From the NCBI GenBank assembly GCA_020249415.1, contig JADCFR010000383.1:1-9410 (forward strand): 9,410 nucleotides of DNA, given 5' to 3'. The notes below the pieces were generated by a model. That model made no database searches. It was given only the letters and a program-made list of their open reading frames with translations, and had not been told where the DNA came from. Made by a program: the position numbers and the translations under genes. Positions 1 through 6,214 of the stretch are shown here, in pieces; position 1 is the stretch's first letter, and every line of letters begins with the position of its first letter. This DNA is from Roseomonas sp. GTDB taxonomy: Bacteria > Pseudomonadota > Alphaproteobacteria > Acetobacterales > Acetobacteraceae.

Positions 1-327
1 CCCACACACCGTCTCCACCATCCAGAACTCGCGCAACGCCAACGGCCTGTGCCCCGGCTGATGACAGCGTCCTCGCCCGGTGTATTCATCGCCCCCCAGA
101 TGGCGCGGCGATCCCATTCGGCCATGGTCTCCGGTGAGTTCCGTGATCCAAATTGTATCCCGCGCTGCACCAAGGCGTCGCAGCATGTCGCGATGCTGAT
201 TGCGCGCCTCGGCGGTGCAAAGCGCCGGCAGGGTGAACGCCGGCATGCGAAGTTTCACAATGACTGGTATTGGGAATTCCGCCCCGGTGTTCCGCGCGGC
301 GGTCGACGGTATCGGTGCAATGCCCAT
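1..327 (-). other. Weak partial reading frame at the left edge, possibly decayed
   Basis: The minus strand is open from an ATG at 327 to the window edge (109 codons). A second minus frame starts at an ATG at 125, preceded by GGAG about 5 nt upstream. Its first residues read MAEWDRRAIWGAMNTPGED, followed by AVISRGTG. That layout (DRRxxW, then a short gap, then VIxRGxG) loosely recalls the N-terminus of class-III PLP-dependent aminotransferases. After RGTG this frame turns Arg/Trp/Cys-rich. The third minus frame then reads RVLDGGDGVW, which resembles the next family motif (RYLDGxxGVW). This would fit a frameshifted or deleted fragment. The resemblance is by eye only and may be chance. The gene, if real, continues left of the window. 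Confidence 0.15.
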
Positions 328-421
328 CGTTCAGCGACCGACGGAATCTGTCAGCATTATCGAAGCGGACGTCGCGCGAGCCGCTGCTCTGCTGCAGGCT
401 GCTGGCTTAGAGCCGGCTTAG
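200..421 (+). other. Possible short or remnant ORF with an ACT-like tail, function unknown
   Basis: A 73-codon frame opens at a TTG (200) directly after an in-frame stop and ends at TAG (419-421). No good ribosome binding site precedes TTG 200; ATG 245 is another possible start. From about residue 20 the composition looks protein-like, ending with an amphipathic stretch SVSIIEADVARAAALLQAAG. This resembles the last strand-helix unit of ACT-type small-molecule-binding domains, where an 'IS(V/I)xVxExDxxxAxxxLxxxG' pattern is common. I do not recognise the gene. It could be the severed C-terminus of a longer protein, a small hypothetical protein, or a chance frame. It overlaps the minus-strand open frame, so at most one of the two is real here. 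Confidence 0.2.
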
Positions 422-568
422 GGCGCCGCTGCGCGACCTGCTGATCGGGGACCCACCAGGCGTTTGGCGAGCCAAGGCCAATCTACTCTATCAACTATTT
501 TGTCGGCGCCAGCGCGAAGTCTGATGTCGAGACGCCACGTTTCGTACCGTGACGCGCCGCTTGTAATT

Positions 569-590
569 TTACTGATCAAGGGATCAGTAA
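569..590. promoter_or_regulatory. Perfect 9-bp inverted repeat, candidate operator
   Basis: The arms TTACTGATC (569-577) and GATCAGTAA (582-590) are exact reverse complements separated by AAGG. The dyad lies 48 bp upstream of the ATG at 639, inside an AT-rich stretch and just after TTGTAA (561-566). No T-run follows it, so it is not a terminator. Size and symmetry suit a dimeric repressor of the GntR or TetR type. No regulator gene is visible in this window, so the cognate protein is unknown. Confidence 0.5.
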
Positions 591-625
591 GTCATTACTT
601 TGAGATTCAAGGTCCAAGAATCACC

Positions 626-631
626 GGGAGG
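626..631 (+). promoter_or_regulatory. Ribosome binding site deciding the start at 639
   Basis: GGGAGG sits 7 nt before the ATG at 639. The frame stays open upstream to a TTG at 600, but that codon has no such site and would add 13 residues unlike the family. The ATG is therefore preferred. Confidence 0.8.
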
Positions 632-638
632 CCAAACA

Positions 639-3002
639 ATGGACCAAGGTATCGCATCCGCTTCGGCACGCTTCGGCATAGGCCAGGCAGTACGCCGGCG
701 CGAGGATGACAGGCTGCTGCGCGGCAAAGGGCATTTCGCTGGAGATGTCACGCTTCCGAACCAGCTTTACGCCTATCTGCTGCGCTCGCCACATCCGCAT
801 GCCCGTATCATTTCCATGAATATTGCCCGGGCGGCAGCGGCACCAGGGGTGCACGCCATTCTTACCGGTGAAGATGCGGCGGCTGATGGCCTTGGCTGTC
901 CCCCAGGGCTTTCAGGTGCGGCGCCGCCGGCCTATCCAAAAAATCGCGACGGCAGCGAATTTATCGAGGTGCCCTATCTGCCGCTTGCCCGCGCGCGTGC
1001 CATGTATGTTGGCCATGAGGTAGCGCTCATCATCGCCGATAGCCTGCAACAAGCCCGTGATGCGGCGGAACTCATCGCCATAGAGTGGGAAATCCTGCCC
1101 CATGTCACTGAGGCCGCCGATGCGCTTGCACCGGGCGCACCAGCGCTGCAGGAGCATGTGCCCGGAAACCGTGTGCTTGACTGGAGCTTTGGCGATGCAG
1201 CAGCGGTACAGGCGGCTTTTGATACGGCAGCGCATGTTGCGCGCCTCACGGTCGAACAGTCCCGCATCACTCAAGGCTTCATGGAACCGCGCGCTGCCGT
1301 CGCGGATTATGATGACGCAACGGGTCGCTGGACTCTCCATACCTGTACCCAGGCGGCGAATCGCGCCAAGGAATATCTCGCCGATCATGTCTTCAAGGTG
1401 AATCGTGAACGCTTCAGGGTTCTCTCCGCCGATGTGGGCGGTGGCTTCGGTGGCAAGATCCACCTCTATAATGAATATGCCCTGGTCTGTTGGGCGGCGC
1501 GGCGACTTGGCCGGCCCGTCAAATGGGTCTCGGACCGCACCGAAGGGTTTCTTTCGGATTGGATGACCCGCGATCAGCGCTGTTCGGGCGAATTGGCGCT
1601 TGACTCGGAAGGGGGTATTCTCGCGCTGCGCATTCGCCAAATCGCCAATACGGGTGCTTTTGTCACGCCGCTCGCCATCATTCCGCCAACCTGGAATTTT
1701 CTGCGCTCGACTCAGGTGCTTTATCGTACGCAGCTTTGTCACGCAGAAGTTCAAGTGGCCATCACCAATACCTGCCCGGTCAATATCTATCGTGGTGCCG
1801 GGCGGCCAGAGGGCACCTATATAGTCGAAAGATTGCTCGACCAGGCCGCGGCGGAAATGGGGATGGATCGTGCTGAGATCCGTCGACGCAACCTGATCCC
1901 CGATGATGCACTACCCTTCAAGACCTTCATTGGCCTCAATTACGATAGCGGGCGCTTTGCGGATGGCCAGGCCATGGCGCTGCGCCTGGCGGATTGGGAT
2001 GGCTTTGCGGCACGCCGCGCCGCCGATGCCAAAGCAGGCAGGCTGCGCGGCATTGGCATTTCCAATTATGTCGAGGTTGCCGGCGGCATGCCGCGCGAAT
2101 TCGCCGAAATGCGCATCAAGGGCAGCACCAATCGCGTTGAAGTCATGGCTGGTTCCGTCCCCATGGGCCAGGGATGCGAAACAGCCTATGCGCAGCTTGC
2201 CGTGGCACTTCTTGGTGTGGAACCCAGCTGTGTTGATGTCATCATGGGTGATACGGATCGCGTGAAATGGGGCGATGGGTCCTATGCCACAAGATCAATG
2301 CGGGTTGCCGGTACGGCCATTCATCTTGCCGGTACAAAGGTGATCGAAATCGGCAAACAGGCCGCCGCGCATCTGCTGGAGGCCGCGGCGACCGATATCG
2401 CCTTTGAGGAAGGCCGTTTCTTCATCGGCGGAACAGACCGAGGGATTAGCCTGTTTGAGGTGGCGCGCGCGATTGAGACTGGAAAACTCCCGACCGAGCT
2501 TGGCAATGCGCTTGGTGCAGAGATTGATCACGTGGCCGATGGGCCATCCTTCCCGAATGGTTGCCATGTGTGCGAGGTTTCGATCTGCACCGAAACAGGC
2601 GTGGTGCGGATAGAAAACTATGTGGCGGTGGATGATGTGGGCCGTGTGATCAATCCGATGATCGTACATGGGCAGATCCATGGTGGGATTGCACAAGGCA
2701 TTGGCCAAACCCTGCTTGAACAAATTGTGCATGATGCCACCACTGGGCAGATCCTGACCGCAAGCTTCATGGATTACACCATGCCGCGCGCCGATGATTT
2801 GCCCAATCTTGTCACGGCAATGAATGAAGTACCCAGCCCGAAGAATCCGCTTGGCGTGAAGGGCGCCGGTGAAGGCGGCATCACGGGTGCCCTTGCTGCG
2901 GTGGTCGGCGCTGTTTCAGATGCGGTATCGGTTCATGGCGTGCGGCATATTGATATGCCGGTGACGCCGGAAAAGGTATTGCGCGCCATTGGCAAATTGT
3001 GA
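639..3002 (+). CDS. Molybdenum hydroxylase large subunit (xanthine dehydrogenase/aldehyde oxidase family, CoxL form II-like)
   Basis: This 787-residue protein has the usual length for a stand-alone molybdopterin-binding subunit. The N-terminal hammerhead domain starts near residue 20 (RREDDRLLRGKGHFAGDV, then LLRSPHPHARI). The Mo-pterin region follows: FMEPRAAVADYD near 215-225, DVGGGFGGK at 265-273, the active-site loop IYRGAGR at 383-389, PMGQG at 508-512, GDGSYATRS at about 545-553, and GVKGAGE at 739-745, where the last Glu is the expected catalytic base. Family members hydroxylate N-heterocycles, aldehydes or related compounds with water as oxygen donor. They need a [2Fe-2S] subunit and an FAD subunit, or an equivalent electron acceptor. 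The RGAGR loop matches 'form II' CoxL proteins and not the AYRCSFR loop of true CO dehydrogenase. No small subunits lie next to it on its strand, so partners must come from elsewhere, perhaps the convergent operon. The substrate is unknown. Confidence 0.93.
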   Translation: MDQGIASASARFGIGQAVRRREDDRLLRGKGHFAGDVTLPNQLYAYLLRSPHPHARIISMNIARAAAAPGVHAILTGEDAAADGLGCPPGLSGAAPPAYPKNRDGSEFIEVPYLPLARARAMYVGHEVALIIADSLQQARDAAELIAIEWEILPHVTEAADALAPGAPALQEHVPGNRVLDWSFGDAAAVQAAFDTAAHVARLTVEQSRITQGFMEPRAAVADYDDATGRWTLHTCTQAANRAKEYLADHVFKVNRERFRVLSADVGGGFGGKIHLYNEYALVCWAARRLGRPVKWVSDRTEGFLSDWMTRDQRCSGELALDSEGGILALRIRQIANTGAFVTPLAIIPPTWNFLRSTQVLYRTQLCHAEVQVAITNTCPVNIYRGAGRPEGTYIVERLLDQAAAEMGMDRAEIRRRNLIPDDALPFKTFIGLNYDSGRFADGQAMALRLADWDGFAARRAADAKAGRLRGIGISNYVEVAGGMPREFAEMRIKGSTNRVEVMAGSVPMGQGCETAYAQLAVALLGVEPSCVDVIMGDTDRVKWGDGSYATRSMRVAGTAIHLAGTKVIEIGKQAAAHLLEAAATDIAFEEGRFFIGGTDRGISLFEVARAIETGKLPTELGNALGAEIDHVADGPSFPNGCHVCEVSICTETGVVRIENYVAVDDVGRVINPMIVHGQIHGGIAQGIGQTLLEQIVHDATTGQILTASFMDYTMPRADDLPNLVTAMNEVPSPKNPLGVKGAGEGGITGALAAVVGAVSDAVSVHGVRHIDMPVTPEKVLRAIGKL

Positions 3003-3091
3003 GCGGTCAGTCTGTAAGGGCAACGGGATGCGCAATCATCGGGTGTGAAGCGCTTCCGCGAACTGATGCTGAACCTTCTTGAAGCTGCGAA

Positions 3092-3125
3092 GGGTGTGAT
3101 CCCAGGAAGGGATCACACCCCTTTT
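3092..3125 (+). terminator. Rho-independent terminator between convergent genes
   Basis: GGGTGTGATCCC (3092-3103) pairs perfectly with GGGATCACACCC (3109-3120) around a 5-nt loop AGGAA, followed by CTTTT. The 12-bp stem is strong and stands 89 bp after the stop of the plus-strand hydroxylase. The T-run is short but correctly placed. On the minus strand the same hairpin lies just after the dctP stop codon, preceded by AAAA but not followed by a T-run. It may still slow or protect that transcript's 3' end, so bidirectional use is possible. The rest of 3003-3127 holds nothing I recognise. Confidence 0.8.
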
Positions 3126-3127
3126 GG

Positions 3128-4222
3128 TCAAGCGATCGGATAGGTAATGGGCAGGCGGAAGTTGTTGGCTTCCAGCCGTTCCATGTAAGTACGCAAAATC
3201 TGGCTGCCGGGCATGCCGCGCCGATCCGCTTCACGCGCCTGTTCCAACGGCAAACCCGAGAGCGCTTGCGCCCAGGCAAGACGCGTTTCGTCATTCATGT
3301 AGCTGACCGTGGTATTCGGGAAGGTACGCCACTGGTCCACCGCGGTGGCATAAAGGCGGTCATTTTCCTCAGCGGTCTTGATCTGCCATTCGCTGGCAAC
3401 TTCCTGGAGCGTATCCTGGACAGGACGGGGCAGGCTCCGCCAGCGATCGCTATTGACCGTGATATGCGCCGATCCGGAAGCACCGAAACGCGTGACATGC
3501 AAATGGGGATTCACCTCATAGAGACGAATTGCAATCATGCCAGCGGTCACGGTCATGACGCCGTCCACAACACCTGACTGGGCCGAGGTGAAGAAATCCG
3601 CAAGGCTGCCCTGTACGCCAACGATACCGCCAGGCCGCAGGAAGTTCAGCAGAGCGCCAGCGCCCGCGATGCGACGCCCGCGCAGATCTTCCAAGCGGTT
3701 CCAGGGTGTCCGGGTCGCAAGATCAACGCTTGGCGCTCCCGAAACAGCGATCATCCGCTGGCCAAACCGCTGTTCAAAAACATTGCGCAGAAACGGCACA
3801 CGCTCATACACCTCATGCGTCACCTTGATCTGAAGCGCGTTATTGTCAGGGGCGAAGGGTACCCAGGGATGCCAATTATGGGAGAATAGCCGCGCTGCCT
3901 CAAAGGTCGCAAGGAATAGGCCAACATCAACAACGCCGTTTTGTACTGCTTCCAGCGTCTCATTCACCCGCGTGACCGCGCCGCCCCAGCTTACGGTAAA
4001 GGTCACGGGGTGTCCGCGTTCCCGTGACCGACGAACAACTTCCGGAATAAAGAAACTATCTGCGACACCAACATAAGCGAGTGCGGCAGTAGTATGGCCA
4101 GACGCAATGCGCAGATTAATGGCGCGTGCCTGGGCGCTTGCCTTGGTGCCAATCAGCGCAACGGAAAGCCCCGCCGCGCCGCCTGCCAGCGCGCGACGCC
4201 GGCTGATGGAAGTTGTGGTCAT
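3128..4222 (-). CDS. dctP: TRAP transporter periplasmic substrate-binding protein (DctP family)
   Basis: This 364-residue protein is of normal length for the family. It begins with a twin-arginine signal (SRRRALAG at residues 7-14, a hydrophobic stretch to about 25, and a likely cleavage near ASA/Q at 28-31), so it is probably exported folded by the Tat system. Family features in the mature part are VTRVNETLEAVQNGVVDVG (about 83-101), the LEDLRGRRI hinge (177-185) and QSGVVDGVM (215-223). It would bind the substrate in the periplasm and deliver it to DctQM. The Arg that normally follows the hinge (in a 'KxRV'-type motif) and grips the substrate carboxylate appears to be Ala here (RRIAGAG), so the ligand may not be held in the usual way. 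The start at 4222 is supported by GGGAGG 8 nt upstream. It is the last gene of the operon, 42 bp after dctM. The symbol is a family-level name and the substrate is unknown. Confidence 0.9.
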   Translation of the reverse strand: MTTTSISRRRALAGGAAGLSVALIGTKASAQARAINLRIASGHTTAALAYVGVADSFFIPEVVRRSRERGHPVTFTVSWGGAVTRVNETLEAVQNGVVDVGLFLATFEAARLFSHNWHPWVPFAPDNNALQIKVTHEVYERVPFLRNVFEQRFGQRMIAVSGAPSVDLATRTPWNRLEDLRGRRIAGAGALLNFLRPGGIVGVQGSLADFFTSAQSGVVDGVMTVTAGMIAIRLYEVNPHLHVTRFGASGSAHITVNSDRWRSLPRPVQDTLQEVASEWQIKTAEENDRLYATAVDQWRTFPNTTVSYMNDETRLAWAQALSGLPLEQAREADRRGMPGSQILRTYMERLEANNFRLPITYPIA

Positions 4223-4264
4223 GATTTATTCCTCCCTTGATGGTTTGCCAAAACTCTAACCCCT

Positions 4265-5623
4265 TCACATCAGGTTGCGCGGAATCCAGGTGGCGATCTG
4301 CGGGAAATTCCACACCAGAAAGGCAGTCACCAGGATCAACCCGACATAAGGCAGACTTCCCTTGACGATCATCGAAATGCTGACGCCTTGCCCGGGCAGG
4401 GCGCTTTTCACCGAGAAAAGAAGCATCCCGAAAGGCGGTGTCAGCAGGCCGCATTCAATCACCAAGATACCGACAATCGCGAAGGCGATAGGATCAAAGC
4501 CAAGCATATTCGCAACCGGCCAAAAGATCGGCACCGTTAGCAGCATGATCGAAACACTATCAATGATCATGCCAAGCAAAAGCCAGATCACGACCATGAT
4601 TAGCATAACTTCCAGCGGGCCAAGATCAAGGCCAGTCACTAGGCCTTGAACAGCAGCCGTCATCCCGCCCATGGAAAGCATGCGCGAATACATCTGCGCG
4701 GCAATCAACAGCACCAGCAAAGGCGCTGTGATCTTGGCGGTATCGTAGAAAACGCCGAATATCTGCTTGACCGTCATGCCCTTCAGCAGCGCCAGCAGCA
4801 ATGCCCCCAAGGCACCAATCGCAGCCGCTTCTGTGGGCGTAAAAAGCCCCCCCCAAATCCCGCCAAGCACAAGCATCATCAAGACGCCAATGCCACCCGC
4901 ACCGAGCCATTCCTTGGGCGACATCGGAAGCTGCGCATTGGACTTGGCGCGTTCGACGAAGGCAGGTGTTGCGGCGGCCGGCATTGCGGGCACCGTATCC
5001 GGCGCCAGCGAAGGGTTACGCTTCACCGAAATGATGATGTAGAGGCAAAGAAGCGTGGTCAGCAGCAGGCCAGGCCCGATGCCGGCCAGAAAGAGCTGCC
5101 CGATGGATTGTTCCGCCAGAATGCCCCAGACGATCATCAAGACGCTTGGCGGAATAAGCATGCCGAGTACGGCGCTTCCGGCGATGGCGCCCACGGCAAA
5201 TTGCTGTTGATAGCCGGCATTGCGCATCGCTGGATAGGCAAAACGGCTAAACGCCGCCGCAGCCGCAACCGAAACCCCTGTGACGGTCGCGAAAATCGCA
5301 TTGCCGATGACGGTCGCCACGGCAAGCCGCCCAGGGATACGACGCAGCCCCCGATTGACCGCCTTGAACATGTCTTCAGCCGCACCGCAGCGACCGACAA
5401 GATCACCCATCAAAATGAAAAGAGGGATCACCGCAAAGACATAATCTCGCAGAAACTGAAACGCTGTTGACTGCAACATGCGTACCGGCACCATTGGATT
5501 GCCGGTGATAAGCATCACGCCCGCCATGCTGGCTGCGATCAGACAAAGCGCGATGTGCACACCAAGCGAGACCAGCATGATCAGCAGGCCGACCATCAGC
5601 GTGGCGATTTCGATCCCGGTCAT
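4265..5623 (-). CDS. dctM: TRAP transporter large permease (DctM family)
   Basis: This 452-residue inner-membrane protein is rich in hydrophobic segments, consistent with the 12-14 helices of DctM-type ion-coupled transporters in the IT superfamily. Family motifs are in order: GNAIFATVTGVSVA (107-120) with AYPAMRNAGY just after, GMLIPPS (154-160), SIGQLFLAGIGPG (173-185), GGIWGGLFTPTEAAA (254-268), LGMIIDSVSIMLLTVPIFWP (350-369) and GLLTPPFGM (392-400). It forms the translocation channel together with DctQ. The frame is open upstream to 5929, but the ATG at 5623 has GGAGG 7 nt before it, gives the standard N-terminus and clears dctQ by 25 bp, so it is chosen. An 8-C run at 4847-4854 falls inside the GGIWGGLF motif and does not disturb the frame. 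The symbol is a family-level name. Confidence 0.93.
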   Translation of the reverse strand: MTGIEIATLMVGLLIMLVSLGVHIALCLIAASMAGVMLITGNPMVPVRMLQSTAFQFLRDYVFAVIPLFILMGDLVGRCGAAEDMFKAVNRGLRRIPGRLAVATVIGNAIFATVTGVSVAAAAAFSRFAYPAMRNAGYQQQFAVGAIAGSAVLGMLIPPSVLMIVWGILAEQSIGQLFLAGIGPGLLLTTLLCLYIIISVKRNPSLAPDTVPAMPAAATPAFVERAKSNAQLPMSPKEWLGAGGIGVLMMLVLGGIWGGLFTPTEAAAIGALGALLLALLKGMTVKQIFGVFYDTAKITAPLLVLLIAAQMYSRMLSMGGMTAAVQGLVTGLDLGPLEVMLIMVVIWLLLGMIIDSVSIMLLTVPIFWPVANMLGFDPIAFAIVGILVIECGLLTPPFGMLLFSVKSALPGQGVSISMIVKGSLPYVGLILVTAFLVWNFPQIATWIPRNLM

Positions 5624-5648
5624 GATTTTTCCTCCGTCTGATACCGGG

Positions 5649-6197
5649 TCATTCCACGGCCGCCGAACTGTCCTTGGGCGCGCCCTTGCGCCAGGCATTG
5701 ATGAGCATGGCGAGATAAGCAATGGCCGCGAGGCCCGACATGGCCACAAGCACGATACGGACCGGCCAGACGGGTACGCGGAAGGCGCCTTCGCCCTCAT
5801 AGGCGCCGATCTCAATCGCCTCCAGCATGGGCCGCCAGCCGCCATAGGCAATGGAAGCACAAATGAAAATGCCAAGAACGCATGTGCAGGTTTCAATCGC
5901 CAATCTTCCGGCATCATTTGCCGCATCATAGATGACAGTCGCGCGGATCATCCCGTTGCTGAGGACGGCAAAGGGCAGTTGCAGGAAAACAAGCGCGACA
6001 AGCGTATTGGCCACCATCTCAGCCGTGCCCGGGACTGGCTTATTGAAAAGCCCACGCGATACAACATCCGCGCAGACAAGCAGCGCTATGGCGAAGAGGC
6101 CAAATACCGAGATCAGATGAAATATCCTGGCAAAGCGTTCAAGACCGCCATGGGCGATTTCTGCAACGCCTGCGGCTTCGGTCTTTCCTGCGGCCAT
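5649..6197 (-). CDS. dctQ: TRAP transporter small permease (DctQ family)
   Basis: This 182-residue protein has four predicted membrane segments at about 26-45, 59-80, 100-120 and 145-167, the standard DctQ layout. Supporting features are the ADVVSRGLFNKPVPGTAEM loop after helix 1, where a conserved acidic residue sits in GTAE, and the late VPVWPVRIVL segment, which matches the family's 'P-x-W' entry into helix 4. It would form the membrane complex with DctM. The start at 6197 is preceded by a purine-rich GGAAGGAAAG. It lies 17 bp after the large-subunit stop and 25 bp before dctM, so it is co-transcribed and probably translationally linked with both. Confidence 0.88.
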   Translation of the reverse strand: MAAGKTEAAGVAEIAHGGLERFARIFHLISVFGLFAIALLVCADVVSRGLFNKPVPGTAEMVANTLVALVFLQLPFAVLSNGMIRATVIYDAANDAGRLAIETCTCVLGIFICASIAYGGWRPMLEAIEIGAYEGEGAFRVPVWPVRIVLVAMSGLAAIAYLAMLINAWRKGAPKDSSAAVE

Positions 6198-6214
6198 GGA
6201 ACTTTCCTTCCCTG

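Larger units (their letters stand above)
422..638. other. Leader region upstream of the plus-strand hydroxylase gene
   Basis: No convincing coding frame is visible here. The 560-620 part is clearly richer in A/T than its surroundings, as expected for a promoter region. It contains TTGTAA at 561-566, a possible -35 box, but no convincing -10 box at standard spacing. It also contains the inverted repeat at 569-590 and, at its right end, the ribosome binding site of the hydroxylase gene. Confidence 0.4.

Noticed and set aside
464..709. 81-codon plus-strand frame covering the hydroxylase start
   Set aside because: It overlaps the ribosome binding site and the first codons of the hydroxylase gene in another frame, has no ribosome binding site of its own, and is rich in Arg and Pro with no known motif.
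912..1754. 280-codon minus-strand open frame inside the plus-strand hydroxylase gene
   Set aside because: It lies wholly opposite a gene with clear family motifs, has no recognisable domains and an Arg-rich composition typical of antisense frames in GC-rich DNA.
639..3002. Naming the large subunits carbon monoxide dehydrogenase
   Set aside because: True form I CoxL proteins carry AYRCSFR at the Mo-Cu site. Both large subunits here lack it (IYRGAGR and NYRAVGHP).
4847..4854. 8-C run as a possible frameshift site in dctM
   Set aside because: The family motif GGIWGGLFTPTEAAA reads cleanly across it in one frame, so there is no sign of a frameshift.
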